64,000 bases of DNA from JABHIE01 sp964584805 (GTDB lineage Bacteria; Planctomycetota; UBA1135), in assembly GCA_964584805.1 (NCBI GenBank), contig CAZPAY010000010.1:14201-78200 (forward strand), given 5' to 3'. This document shows, piece by piece, positions 18,290 through 27,096 of the stretch. The notes beneath the pieces are model-generated. The model was given only the letters and a program-made list of their open reading frames with translations, was not told the DNA's origin and ran no database searches. The first letter of the stretch is position 1. Each line of letters opens with the position of its first letter. Both the position numbers and the translations under genes were made by a program.

Positions 18290-19021
18290 ATGACAAAAAT
18301 TGGCATATTGGGAGATCTGCACTCAAACCTCTCCGCTTTAGAGGCTGTTTTGACCCTGCTAGAGCTGGAAGGCGTTGACGAATACTATTGCGTCGGTGAT
18401 GTTGTCGGTTATGGCCCCCGCCCAAACGAGGTCATCGACTTGCTCCTTGACCACGATGTGCGCTGCGTTGCGGGTAACCATGACTGGGCCTTGCTTGGGC
18501 GCATTGATTCGCGGCATTTCAATCCATACGCGCGGCAAGCAATCGAATGGACGGTCAAGAATATCTCAGCAAAACACCGGGCCTGGCTTAGCGAGCTTCC
18601 CCTTCGCATTGACCAGCCGGCCTTTTCTGTTTTCCATGGGGCTCTGCCGCATCCAGAAGAGTTTGCCTATCTTCAGTCCGAGGTTGTGGCCCGCAATACT
18701 TTCATGGATTTTGAAGGTAGGGTTGGCTTTTGCGGGCACACCCATGTTCCGCTGACCTATTTATTGAATCCCGAAGGGCGGCTAGATGTTCACTTTCAAA
18801 CCGACTGGGTGCTGCCTCTGGGTTCAAGGGCTGTTGTCAATGTGGGCAGTGTTGGGCAACCCCGCGACGAAATTGCTGACGCCCCAGCCTTGGTCTTTGA
18901 GCCCGAACTAAGCATGCTTCGGCTCCTTCGCACTCCCTACAACATTCCCGCTGAGCGTAAATTGATACGCAGGGCTGGTTTACCTAGCATTCTTGGCGAC
19001 CGCCTCGAATCTGGCATTTAG
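18290..19021 (+). CDS. Calcineurin-like metallophosphoesterase
   Basis: Two-metal phosphoesterase of 243 residues in the YfcE/MJ0936-like group. All metal motifs are present: GDLHSN near residue 8, GDVVGYGPRPNE, GNHDWAL, VFHGALPHP and GHTHVPLTY. The substrate, probably a phosphodiester or phosphomonoester, cannot be deduced. It is divergent from parB with 80 bp between their starts. Its stop codon overlaps the stop of the convergent HPr-domain gene by four bases. Confidence 0.87.
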   Translation: MTKIGILGDLHSNLSALEAVLTLLELEGVDEYYCVGDVVGYGPRPNEVIDLLLDHDVRCVAGNHDWALLGRIDSRHFNPYARQAIEWTVKNISAKHRAWLSELPLRIDQPAFSVFHGALPHPEEFAYLQSEVVARNTFMDFEGRVGFCGHTHVPLTYLLNPEGRLDVHFQTDWVLPLGSRAVVNVGSVGQPRDEIADAPALVFEPELSMLRLLRTPYNIPAERKLIRRAGLPSILGDRLESGI

Positions 19022-20343
19022 GCCAGATAGGGCAGCGCAGCCAACAGCCCCTCAAGGCCTTCTTCGCCAAGGTCGTTTTCAAACAAAACCTTCAGGTCGT
19101 TGAGGGGCTGAGAGTCGCCGGAAAACTGTACCTCTTTGCTGGAGGGGTTTGACCCGGCCAGCACCAGTAAGGCCATAATGCTGAAAGCGTTTGCTGTTTG
19201 GCCGTTAACCTGCATCTCGACCGGCGTGCCGTGGTGAGAGACAACCTTGACGATGAGTGAAATGGGCCGAGCGTGCAATGTAACCCCTTGGGGCAGGGGC
19301 AGGGTGACTACGCCCTGGCTGGTGAGCTGCGCGAGCAAACGATCGGCGATGGGTTCGGCGGCATGAAGGCTTTGGTAAGCCATTACTACACCGCTGTTTA
19401 CAATGATTTCAGTTAGGGCGTTTTGTCCAATAAAGCGCTCGAACAGTGCCTTGGATTCGCCTCGCCGTTCAAGAATATCGTGCCTTTCGAAAAGATGGGT
19501 TAGGCCGGTCACCGCTTCAAGCAAATGGAAGGCGCTGCTTAGTGCGGCCCGTAGTTTGCTAAAGCCCTCATAATCGGCCTCCTCCGCGCTCCCGGCAAGA
19601 ACGGAGTCGTAAAAGCTCTGTAAATTATGTGCTCGCGCCTCGAATTTACGCGCAACGGACTCTTGCCCTACCGTGCTCAAAAATTCGCATTGCTCGCTAG
19701 GGGACGAAATGGGCCGAGTTGCACGATTGCCCCATTTACGCAAAAAACGCAAATACTGCCCCACAAATCGAGTTGCGCGCGAAGCGCTACTATCTGCTTG
19801 GGCGCGACCTTCGGCGCGATCTCTCTCTAAAACCAGCCGGGGGCCTTCAGCCGTCAAGCCCTCAACGCGAAGAACGCTGGTTGGCCAAGCAAGGCTGGCA
19901 GCTATCCACTCTTCCCTAAACCCTTGCGAACAAGAGAGTAGCATATCACCAAGCGCAAGCGCTGCGGTGCGTACAGCTGGCGCAAGAGTGTCTTCCGACC
20001 ACGCTGGGTCAGCGCTTTCATAAGAAGGCAACCGCGAGTGCAAATGCACATATCCGCCCATAGCATGACTCAGCCAGCGCAGAAAGGCTGTCAGCTCACG
20101 AAGCTTAAAAAAGCTCTTATTCTCGCGAGCGCCGTAGTCGTCCATGAACTGCTCGAGCTCAAAAGAAGCCCGGCTCACATGCTCGAGCTGTCGCTGCGAC
20201 CACTCTTCTGGGGCCGACTCCATGATTCCGTTTAGCAGTGGGATTAAATCCGACCCTTGAGGAATCAGTCTGCCGCGAAAATCATCCTCGGAAAGCACCC
20301 TCACGCGAGGGGTTGAGGATGAGGACCAGGGAGAAGCATTCAT
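19018..20343 (-). CDS. Unknown protein with C-terminal HPr-like domain
   Basis: A 441-residue soluble protein. The last 85 or so residues resemble the phosphocarrier HPr: the strand VVTLPLPQGVTLHARP carries the His-Ala-Arg-Pro motif with the phosphorylatable His (residue 357), followed by SLIVKVV and VNGQTANAFSIMALLVLAG, which parallels the Ser46 region (A-x-S-I-M-x-L-x-x-L) of HPr. The N-terminal 345 residues are helical, with no family I know. The ATG at 20343 is preferred; a TTG at 20379 is also in frame. No enzyme I, enzyme II or HPr kinase gene is in the window. A role in phosphotransfer sensing is inference. Confidence 0.66.
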   Translation of the reverse strand: MNASPWSSSSTPRVRVLSEDDFRGRLIPQGSDLIPLLNGIMESAPEEWSQRQLEHVSRASFELEQFMDDYGARENKSFFKLRELTAFLRWLSHAMGGYVHLHSRLPSYESADPAWSEDTLAPAVRTAALALGDMLLSCSQGFREEWIAASLAWPTSVLRVEGLTAEGPRLVLERDRAEGRAQADSSASRATRFVGQYLRFLRKWGNRATRPISSPSEQCEFLSTVGQESVARKFEARAHNLQSFYDSVLAGSAEEADYEGFSKLRAALSSAFHLLEAVTGLTHLFERHDILERRGESKALFERFIGQNALTEIIVNSGVVMAYQSLHAAEPIADRLLAQLTSQGVVTLPLPQGVTLHARPISLIVKVVSHHGTPVEMQVNGQTANAFSIMALLVLAGSNPSSKEVQFSGDSQPLNDLKVLFENDLGEEGLEGLLAALPYLA

Positions 20344-20512
20344 GAAGTGAATTATCGTTAAAAGGACAACTTTCCTCAATTCTAACGACTTTTGGCCGCA
20401 CCGCTAGGAGAAAAGGGTTTAGCAATTTTCTAGAAACCCAGTGGAAGCACTCAAGTAATCAGGCTTTAGGGCCGAAAAGGGCATAAGGACAGATTCCCTT
20501 CACCCCTAAAAC

Positions 20513-20527
20513 GAGGCTAAAACCATC
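20513..20527 (+). promoter_or_regulatory. Ribosome binding site and ATC start of the sigma-70 gene
   Basis: GAGG at 20513-20516 lies eight bases before ATC at 20525-20527, normal Shine-Dalgarno spacing. The reading frame is closed by TAA at 20507-20509, and no ATG, GTG or TTG occurs in frame before the conserved sigma region 1.2. ATC is therefore the most likely start codon. Confidence 0.5.
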
Positions 20528-21418
20528 TCTTCCGACCGTTGTCTAGAAACCTACCTTCGTGAAATCGACGAAGTTCCGCTCCTCTGCGCCGAGGAGGAAG
20601 TTGAGCTTGGCCGCCTGATCCAAAAAGGCGATGCTGAAGCTCGCGAGCACATGATTCGCGCAAACCTACGCCTTGTTGTGAGTGTCGCGAAACGCTTTTC
20701 AAATCGAGGGCTTGCTTTGCCGGACCTAATCGCCGAGGGCAACCTTGGCCTCCTTAAGGCCGTTGAAAAATTCGACCCCGAGGCTGGCTTTCGATTCTCG
20801 ACTTACGCTACATGGTGGATTCAGCAAACAATTCGCCGCTCGCTAATCAATACTGTAAAGACGGTGCGCGTGCCATCCTATATGGTCGAAATACTGACAA
20901 AATGGAACCGCGCCACAGAAAGCTTGCGCTCCACGCTAGGCAGGAAGCCCTCCAATAAAGAAATTGCCGAAGAGGTCGGGCTTAACGAAAAATCGCGAAA
21001 GGTCGTCGAGCAAACGCTCTCCTCTCAAAGTGGCAGCGCCGATATCTCAGCCGAAGGCGTGCGGCCACCAACAGAACTTTCCGATACGCAATTTAATTAT
21101 GACCGGCGCCAGCCAGACGACATCGCAATCGAAAATGATGCGCTCCAGACCCTTAAGGAGCTGCTGGACCTGATTGACCCGCTAGAGGCGCAGGTCGTCC
21201 GACTTCGCTACGGCCTTTCTGGTGACCAACCGGGCACTTTGGAGTCTATTGCGCAAGAGTTGGATATTTCTCGCGAGCGCGTTCGCCAAATTGAAGCCGC
21301 GACCTTGCGTAAACTACACACCTATGTCGTCGATGGAACCTCCGCGGAATCGCTCCGGCCTCAAAGCCTGGGCGACGGAAACCCATCCTGGCCAAAGGTC
21401 GCCAAGCGCGCGGAATAG
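20525..21418 (+). CDS. RNA polymerase sigma-70 family factor
   Basis: Sigma factor of 297 residues with regions 1.2 to 4 and no large region 1.1, the size of group 2 or 3 factors. Region 1.2 (LETYLREIDEVPLLCAEEE) starts at about residue 7. Region 2 (NLRLVVSVAKRF, DLIAEGNLGLLKAVEKF, FSTYATWWIQQTIRRS) binds the -10 element, region 3 follows (GRKPSNKEIAEEVG), and region 4 (LESIAQELDISRERVRQIEA) binds the -35 element. The first ATG in frame is at 20651, inside region 2, and would remove region 1.2, so translation must begin earlier; ATC at 20525 is the candidate. The C-terminus carries a 30-residue tail that overlaps hemW. Confidence 0.88.
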   Translation: MSSDRCLETYLREIDEVPLLCAEEEVELGRLIQKGDAEAREHMIRANLRLVVSVAKRFSNRGLALPDLIAEGNLGLLKAVEKFDPEAGFRFSTYATWWIQQTIRRSLINTVKTVRVPSYMVEILTKWNRATESLRSTLGRKPSNKEIAEEVGLNEKSRKVVEQTLSSQSGSADISAEGVRPPTELSDTQFNYDRRQPDDIAIENDALQTLKELLDLIDPLEAQVVRLRYGLSGDQPGTLESIAQELDISRERVRQIEAATLRKLHTYVVDGTSAESLRPQSLGDGNPSWPKVAKRAE

Positions 21419-22553
21419 TCTCGCGGAAGACGGGGTCTCCCTTTTTGCGCTCTTTCCTTACTGCGCGGCAAAATGCAAATACTGCGACTTCAATTCGTGG
21501 GCGCATCGAGGAGAGGAATTTGGGCCCTACCTAGCAAGCGTTCTTAAAGAAGCCGCGCAAAGGGCTGATAACCTGCGGCCACAGACCGTATTTATTGGTG
21601 GGGGAACCCCCTCCTTGATGGGGGCGCGCAACTTTCAGTTTCTTCTAGACGGCCTTCACGAAATAACCGGGTTTCGGGAAACCGCCCACGAAGTTACGCT
21701 CGAAGCGAACCCTGAATCTTTTTCGGAGTCCTTTGCTCGCGCAGCTCTCAACGCGGGCTGCAACCGAGTTTCGCTGGGAGTGCAATCTTTTCAACCAGAT
21801 GTTTTGGCGGCATTTGATCGTCTGCATTCCGCCGAAGAGGCAAAAAATGCTTTTGCCATCGCCCGCTCTGTTGGTTTCTCACGCATCAATCTCGATTTTA
21901 TTTACGCTTTCCCGGGGCAAGACCCAAGAAAATGGGAGTCTGACCTGGCTGAAGCAATCAAACTTGACCCAGAACACCTGTCTTGCTACGAACTTGCATA
22001 TGAGCCCGGAACTGCCTTGACCCGTTTGCGGGACTCGGGGCGTTGGACAGAGGAGGGGCCTGAGGCTTGCAAGCAACTCTTCCTGTCGACCCGCGAAAAA
22101 CTCGCTGAGGCCGGCTATTTGCATTATGAGGTTTCAAATTATGCCAAGCGGGGCGAAAAGTGCCTGCATAACCTGGCAAGCTGGCGCTCCCTGGATTATG
22201 TCGGGCTAGGTGCAGGCGCGGCGTCCTGGAGAAATGGCTGCCGTTCGAAAAACTTACATGATCCAAAAGAATATCAGCGGGCTATCGATGGCTTCAGTGA
22301 GCTTGAAATGCGTGGCCCAGAAGAAGCGCTTTTTGATCACATGTTGATGGGGCTTCGATTGCCAGGCGAGGGCGTTTCTCGCGCTCGCGCAATTCGGCAA
22401 ACGGGAATTGACCCGGTGGAACATTGGCGAGAACTCTTCCAAGGTTATTCCGAAAAGGGGTGGCTCAATATCACAAGCACAAGCGTTTGCGTTACTACTC
22501 GCGGGCTACTTCTTCTCGATACAATCTTGGGGCAAATGCTTCCCGAAGTCTAA
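21324..22553 (+). CDS. hemW: Heme chaperone HemW, radical SAM family
   Basis: Radical SAM protein formerly called oxygen-independent coproporphyrinogen oxidase-like. It binds heme and delivers it to acceptor proteins. The cluster motif YCAAKCKYCDFNS is near residue 49, followed by IGGGTPSL, EANPES, NRVSLGVQSF and the HemW C-terminal region (YEVSNYAKRGEKCLHN). About 409 residues. The start is unclear: ATG at 21324 or 21333 fits but overlaps the sigma gene by about 90 bases, and no nearer start codon is in frame before the conserved strand. The HNxxYW-type motif reads HNLASWRSLDYVG here. Confidence 0.87.
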   Translation: MSSMEPPRNRSGLKAWATETHPGQRSPSARNSLAEDGVSLFALFPYCAAKCKYCDFNSWAHRGEEFGPYLASVLKEAAQRADNLRPQTVFIGGGTPSLMGARNFQFLLDGLHEITGFRETAHEVTLEANPESFSESFARAALNAGCNRVSLGVQSFQPDVLAAFDRLHSAEEAKNAFAIARSVGFSRINLDFIYAFPGQDPRKWESDLAEAIKLDPEHLSCYELAYEPGTALTRLRDSGRWTEEGPEACKQLFLSTREKLAEAGYLHYEVSNYAKRGEKCLHNLASWRSLDYVGLGAGAASWRNGCRSKNLHDPKEYQRAIDGFSELEMRGPEEALFDHMLMGLRLPGEGVSRARAIRQTGIDPVEHWRELFQGYSEKGWLNITSTSVCVTTRGLLLLDTILGQMLPEV

Positions 22554-22564
22554 GCGCCAAAGCC

Positions 22565-23254
22565 ATGCCAAAAAAATCAAACTCGCTCTTCTCTCGCCTC
22601 TTTTTAAGGGGCTTGGGCGTATTGCTCCCGCTTGCTGTTACGATTTCTTTGCTCGCCTGGCTGTGGACATTCTTGATGGAGAAAGTCATTGGCCGAGTGG
22701 AATCCTTTGTGCGGTTGATTCCTGGCTGTGGCCCAGAAGAAATGAGTGACCTATTTGTCACTTCGATTTCTGCCGTCGCCCTGCTTCTTGTAATTATGCT
22801 CATGGGGATTTGGTTTTCTGGATTCCTTGGCCGCAAGTTATATGAAGTATTTGAGCGCGCGCTAGCTCGACTTCCATTTTTAGGTTCAATCTATCCTTAT
22901 ATTAAACAGGTCACTGAATTCTTTTTTGGCGAAGAAAAGAAGGTTAATTTTCAGCGCGTCGTGGCGCTTCCATATCCGCGACAAGGCCTTTACTCGTTTG
23001 GCTTTTTAACGGGCAGCAGCCTTCGCTCCCTCAACGAGGCAACCGGTCGGGAATTAGTTTCTGTTTTCGTCCCCTCGTCACCCATGCCAGCAACGGGCTA
23101 CACCTTGTTTGTGCCGCCCGAAGACATCATCGAAATCAACATGACCGTCGAAGAAGCACTGCGCACCATTGTTTCTGGCGGAGTGCTGATCCCAAAACAT
23201 GAATTGATCGGGCTTAGGGGTAGCGACCTGACATCCAACAATAACGAAGAATAA
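22565..23254 (+). CDS. DUF502 family inner-membrane protein
   Basis: A 229-residue protein of the DUF502 family, of unknown function. Two membrane helices are visible: FLRGLGVLLPLAVTISLLAW near the N-terminus and AVALLLVIMLMGIWFSGFLG. Then come the family motifs ARLPFLGSIYPYIKQV, GLYSFGFLTG and VFVPSSPMPATGYTLFVP. The ATG at 22565 is 11 bases after hemW. Upstream in-frame codons overlap hemW and look unlike the family. Confidence 0.82.
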   Translation: MPKKSNSLFSRLFLRGLGVLLPLAVTISLLAWLWTFLMEKVIGRVESFVRLIPGCGPEEMSDLFVTSISAVALLLVIMLMGIWFSGFLGRKLYEVFERALARLPFLGSIYPYIKQVTEFFFGEEKKVNFQRVVALPYPRQGLYSFGFLTGSSLRSLNEATGRELVSVFVPSSPMPATGYTLFVPPEDIIEINMTVEEALRTIVSGGVLIPKHELIGLRGSDLTSNNNEE

Positions 23255-23255
23255 A

Positions 23256-24158
23256 ATGCGATTTGCCGAACGACTTTGGACCGCCGTTGACGAAAAGGGA
23301 ACACCCGCAATGGTGGGGCTAGATCCACGGCTTGAGCATTTACCCGAACCTTTTGCATCGCGTGCGCAAGATGGCCCTGCTGAAGCGGCAGCTGCGTTAA
23401 TTGACTTTCATCGGGCGCTCATAGATATATTGGCGGTGCATATTGCCGTCATTAAGCCCCAGTCTGCTTTCTTTGAATTGCTCGGCCCACATGGGTGGCA
23501 GGCCTGCGGAGATGCAGTCCAATACGCCAAAGACAGGGGCCTAATGGTGCTTTTTGACGCGAAGCGTGGGGATATTGGTTCAACCTCTAAAGCGTATGCT
23601 CAAGCTTTATTGGGTGGGGGTTTCAAGCACTCCTTCCCTGCCTCTGACGCCTTAACCCTTAATCCTTATCTTGGGGATGATGCCGCCGAACCTTTTTTAA
23701 AGGTGGCCGCAGAAAAAGAGGCCGGCTTGTTTTTCTTGGTAAAAACATCAAATCCTGGCGCCGCGCTTTTTCAAAATCACGGTAATCCTCCCTTGGCCGA
23801 AATCATTGCGCGGCAAGTGCATAGGTGGGGCGAAGAGATGCGGGGTGATTCAAATTGGTCAGATATTGGTGCGGTCGTTGGCGCTACCCGCCCAGAAGAG
23901 CTTGCGCGCTTCCGAGAGCTGATGCCACACACCCCACTCCTACTTCCAGGTTTTGGATTTCAGGGTGGCACCGCCGAGGGGCTTTCCGCCGCCTTTGACG
24001 GCCAAGGTCATGGTGCGTTAGTTAATTCTAGTCGCGGCATTCTTTGGGCCTACAAGCGTGAAGATTTATTTCACCTCGACACATGGGAGGCTCGCACAGA
24101 AGCGGCGGTCATTGAAATGAAGGGGCAGCTCACCGACGCCACAGGTGTGCAGTATTAA
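23256..24158 (+). CDS. pyrF: Orotidine 5'-phosphate decarboxylase (type 2)
   Basis: Last step of UMP synthesis: decarboxylates OMP. The 300 residues match the longer type-2 (PyrF/UMPS-like) subfamily. The catalytic Lys-Asp motif LFDAKRGDIGSTSKAY is near residues 104-119, with VGLDPRLE and LLLPGFGFQGG binding phosphate. The gene is one base after the DUF502 stop, and its last 14 bases overlap the next gene. Confidence 0.93.
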   Translation: MRFAERLWTAVDEKGTPAMVGLDPRLEHLPEPFASRAQDGPAEAAAALIDFHRALIDILAVHIAVIKPQSAFFELLGPHGWQACGDAVQYAKDRGLMVLFDAKRGDIGSTSKAYAQALLGGGFKHSFPASDALTLNPYLGDDAAEPFLKVAAEKEAGLFFLVKTSNPGAALFQNHGNPPLAEIIARQVHRWGEEMRGDSNWSDIGAVVGATRPEELARFRELMPHTPLLLPGFGFQGGTAEGLSAAFDGQGHGALVNSSRGILWAYKREDLFHLDTWEARTEAAVIEMKGQLTDATGVQY

Positions 24159-25119
24159 ACCCTTTTCTTCGGCGGTTGCAATTCGAATACCGCCCGCAGT
24201 CGCAGGAGGTGAGATTCGGTTTTTTAATCGAGTCCTGCAGGCACAGGCCGAGGTTGTGCGAAGTCATGCGAGTGGGGATTTGTCTACTCATCTCGTAGTT
24301 GTTCTAGACAAAGCCCTCTTTAGGAGTCGTCATCAGCAAGTTCGATTCCTGAATGAAAAGGGCGATGTTGTACTTTCGGAAAAATATCCGAAACCCCTTG
24401 CTTGCTTTTCTGAAGCTCATGCACATTTTCGGCACCCGACACGCGGCTCTATCGAAAGCCACGCCTTGGCCTTTTGGAAAAAACTTCTGCTCCCTATTCA
24501 AGGTCAGGCCTGTTTAATTGAAGACCTTGAAGACTCCACGCCTCAGTGTGAAATCGGCCTAGATGATGAACAAACCTGGCCCAATTGCGCCTTTCAAAAA
24601 GGCCAGCGCATCACCTGGTTTTCAACGAAGCACCTCAACCTACTGTCTCACCTGCAGCTCAATCCGGAAGATGCTCTTATGTCAGAGAAACAACTAAAAA
24701 AACGGCTGGTGCGCTTAGAGCCAAATGCACTGCAAGCCAGATTTGCTGCGATTCGGAACATTTTGAAAAGTGAGTTGGCCGAACTGCAGCCCATAGCTGA
24801 GCAAGAGAGCGCCAAACTGTTGGGGGCCTGGAGCCGCCTTCGACGCGACCTGAATCAAGGCTTAAGTCGGTTTGAAAAAAGTGCGGAGCGAGCTATGCGC
24901 AATCACCGAGGAATACAGGATTTTAATCTTCACGCGCTCTGCCAAGCGATGCGACCGCACAATTCCTCACAAGAACAAGGCTTAAGCCTATTAGCCGCTG
25001 CAGCTCAATTTAATTTACCGACAGACAGTGCCATCGGCTTGTATTCCGCCCTTATGCACGATTTCTGTGTAGATAACCTACTCCTGAGCACGGAGGGCGA
25101 TTATCTTGGACGCATATGA
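24145..25119 (+). CDS. Unrecognised protein with C-terminal coiled coil
   Basis: I do not recognise this 324-residue protein. The N-terminal 180 residues are mixed alpha/beta. From about 195 to 255 there is a charged heptad-like stretch (LRRDLNQGLSRFEKSAER), followed by AMRPHNSSQEQGLSLLAAAAQF. That layout, coiled coil then an H-x-x-x-QE-x-G/R motif, faintly resembles the end of BshC proteins of bacillithiol synthesis, but the length (BshC is over 500) and the missing N-terminal catalytic region argue against calling it one. The start is GTG at 24145, overlapping pyrF by 14 bases. It overlaps parA by four bases (ATGA). Confidence 0.55.
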   Translation: MCSIKPFSSAVAIRIPPAVAGGEIRFFNRVLQAQAEVVRSHASGDLSTHLVVVLDKALFRSRHQQVRFLNEKGDVVLSEKYPKPLACFSEAHAHFRHPTRGSIESHALAFWKKLLLPIQGQACLIEDLEDSTPQCEIGLDDEQTWPNCAFQKGQRITWFSTKHLNLLSHLQLNPEDALMSEKQLKKRLVRLEPNALQARFAAIRNILKSELAELQPIAEQESAKLLGAWSRLRRDLNQGLSRFEKSAERAMRNHRGIQDFNLHALCQAMRPHNSSQEQGLSLLAAAAQFNLPTDSAIGLYSALMHDFCVDNLLLSTEGDYLGRI

Positions 25120-25943
25120 GCGTCATCTCAGTCATTAATCAAAAAGGGGGGGTTGGGAAAACAACCTCTGTCGCCAATGTTGGCGCTGCTTTAGCTCAAC
25201 TGGGCTTTAAAACTTTGCTTATCGATCTTGATCCGCAAGCGCACCTCTCCATTAGCTTTGATCGCATGCCTTCCCCGGGCGATCCCGCTGTTTATTCCGT
25301 ATTGGCCGGCACTCACTCGCTCGAAGATGTCGCCCAGCCAACCGGAGTTGACAATCTCTGGGTTGCTCCAACAAATCTCGACCTTGTGGGCGCCGAAACG
25401 GAATTTTCCACAGAAATTGGCCGCGAATTTCTGCTGCGCGACGCCATAAGCAAGCTTAGCGAGGGCCGGTTCCACCCCGATATCGTCCTCCTCGACTGCC
25501 CGCCGTCCTTAGGCCTGCTCTCGTTAAACGCCTTAGTTGCCTCAAATGGCGTTGTCATCCCTGTCCAGGCTGAGTTTTTTGCCCTACAGGGGCTTGCTCA
25601 ACTTGAGGAGGTCATTCAGCGCGTTCAGCGTCGACTCAACCCACAACTTGATTTGCTCGGCGTTTTGGTGGGAATGTTCACCAAACAGCGCAACTTATCA
25701 CAAGAGGTTTTGCAGGAACTACATAACTACTTTGGCGCCCGTGTGTTCGAGCGATTGGTTCGCGTTAATGTCCGCTTGGCTGAAGCCCCAAGCCATGGGC
25801 TTACTATCTTCCAATATGCTCCAAAATCGGGTGCGGCCGAAGACTTTACAGCGCTCGGGCGCGAGTTTGCAACGCGACTCGGCCTAATCAGGGAAGTAGG
25901 CGAAATGGATGAGGCAAAAGCAGGTGATGCCAGCGCCAACTAA
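25116..25943 (+). CDS. parA: Chromosome partitioning ATPase ParA
   Basis: Soj/ParA-type ATPase that moves ParB-parS complexes to segregate the origin. The 275 residues contain the deviant Walker A KGGVGKTT (residues 10-17), the A' box LLIDLDPQAH and Walker B IVLLDCPPSLG, then the switch region VIPVQAEFFALQGL. The length is typical of chromosomal Soj. ATG overlaps the stop of the upstream gene. parB lies 7 kb away on the opposite strand, an unusual split. A cysteine desulfurase gene follows with a 17-base overlap. Confidence 0.94.
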   Translation: MSVISVINQKGGVGKTTSVANVGAALAQLGFKTLLIDLDPQAHLSISFDRMPSPGDPAVYSVLAGTHSLEDVAQPTGVDNLWVAPTNLDLVGAETEFSTEIGREFLLRDAISKLSEGRFHPDIVLLDCPPSLGLLSLNALVASNGVVIPVQAEFFALQGLAQLEEVIQRVQRRLNPQLDLLGVLVGMFTKQRNLSQEVLQELHNYFGARVFERLVRVNVRLAEAPSHGLTIFQYAPKSGAAEDFTALGREFATRLGLIREVGEMDEAKAGDASAN

Positions 25944-27087
25944 TTTTCCATTCGACGCAAACGCTGGTACCCCCGCACGCGAAGAAGCTCTTGCAGCCTT
26001 TGCGGAAATTGAGCGTGACTACCCCGGCAACCCATCCTCGCTCCACCAATCTGGGCAACGCTCCCAAGGCGCGCTTGAGCGAGCGCGATCCATGGTTGCT
26101 CAAGCATTATCCTGCTCTCCCTCCTCTATATATTTCACATCGGGCGCCACGGAAGCTAATAATTTAGCGATCCTTGGTTTTGAGCGTGCCTTTTTTAGAC
26201 TGGAGGGCAACAAGCCGACCTTGCTTGGCTCACTGGCCGAGCACCCCTCCTGTCTTGGCCCGCTTCGGTTTTTACAGCAATCTGGCTGCACTCTCAAAAC
26301 AATGAGTTTGGACCAACACGCCCGCATTGATGTTTCTGGTCTATCGCTCCTCTCGGAAAATTTTGATTTTATCGCAGCCCAGTGGGTCAATAATGAAACG
26401 GGAGTCATTCAGCCCTTACCCGAGATTTGCGCCAAATTGCCCGATTCGGCTTGGCTTCACATCGATGCGGTGCAGGGTATCGGAAAACTACCGCTCGACT
26501 CTACACTACAAAGAGCAAATAGTTTGGTGTTATCGGGGCATAAATTTGGTGCGCCAAAAGGCGTCGGCGTCTTGCGCTTACAAGAAAACTCGTTACTCGA
26601 CCCCGTCTTTGCCGGCGGCGGCCACCAAGAAGGCATTCGCCCAGGCACTGAAAGTCCCGCGCTTGCGATGGCCTTTGCCGTGGCCCTCAAACATGCAATC
26701 ATTGAGCAAAGTAAAATTGAGAAACATTGGCTTCAAAGTACTCGTTTGTTTTTAGAACAAATTCAAAAACATCAGCCCTTATTCAATCATGCGCCAGCCG
26801 GGCAAGGTATCGCCAACACTTTAAATCTTACCTTTAACGACTTAGATGGCCGCATGCTTTTGCCAGCCTGTGATGCCGAAGGGCTTGAGTTTTCTATTGG
26901 CTCGGCTTGCCGCAGCGGGGCCCCGCGACCCTCTCCCGTTCTAACAGCAGCCGGGCGCAGCGAATCTGAAGCTAGAGCTAGCCTGCGTATCAGCTTTAAC
27001 TGGCAAGTTTCAATTGAACAGGCCGTCGAAGGCGGAAAGCGCTTCAATTCCGTACTCGAACGGCTTTACAATGTTGCAAAGTGCTAA
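25927..27087 (+). CDS. Cysteine desulfurase (NifS/IscS-like)
   Basis: PLP enzyme that takes sulfur from cysteine for Fe-S clusters or tRNA thiolation. It has 386 residues. Recognised segments: DANAGTP at the start, SGATEANNLAILG, the HIDAVQGIGK active-site strand, SGHKFGAPKGVGVL with the PLP Lys, and SACRSGAPRPSPVL with the catalytic Cys. The variant EHPSCLGP replaces the usual EHxAV. The ATG at 25927 overlaps parA by 17 bases; a GTG-type start slightly upstream cannot be excluded. No iscU or nifU is nearby. Confidence 0.88.
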   Translation: MPAPTNFPFDANAGTPAREEALAAFAEIERDYPGNPSSLHQSGQRSQGALERARSMVAQALSCSPSSIYFTSGATEANNLAILGFERAFFRLEGNKPTLLGSLAEHPSCLGPLRFLQQSGCTLKTMSLDQHARIDVSGLSLLSENFDFIAAQWVNNETGVIQPLPEICAKLPDSAWLHIDAVQGIGKLPLDSTLQRANSLVLSGHKFGAPKGVGVLRLQENSLLDPVFAGGGHQEGIRPGTESPALAMAFAVALKHAIIEQSKIEKHWLQSTRLFLEQIQKHQPLFNHAPAGQGIANTLNLTFNDLDGRMLLPACDAEGLEFSIGSACRSGAPRPSPVLTAAGRSESEARASLRISFNWQVSIEQAVEGGKRFNSVLERLYNVAKC

Positions 27088-27096
27088 TTTTAAAAG

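Noticed and set aside
18210..18425. 72 extra in-frame codons before parB
   Set aside because: They do not resemble a ParB start, and MASKKLGKGLSSLL at 18209 is the standard N-terminus.
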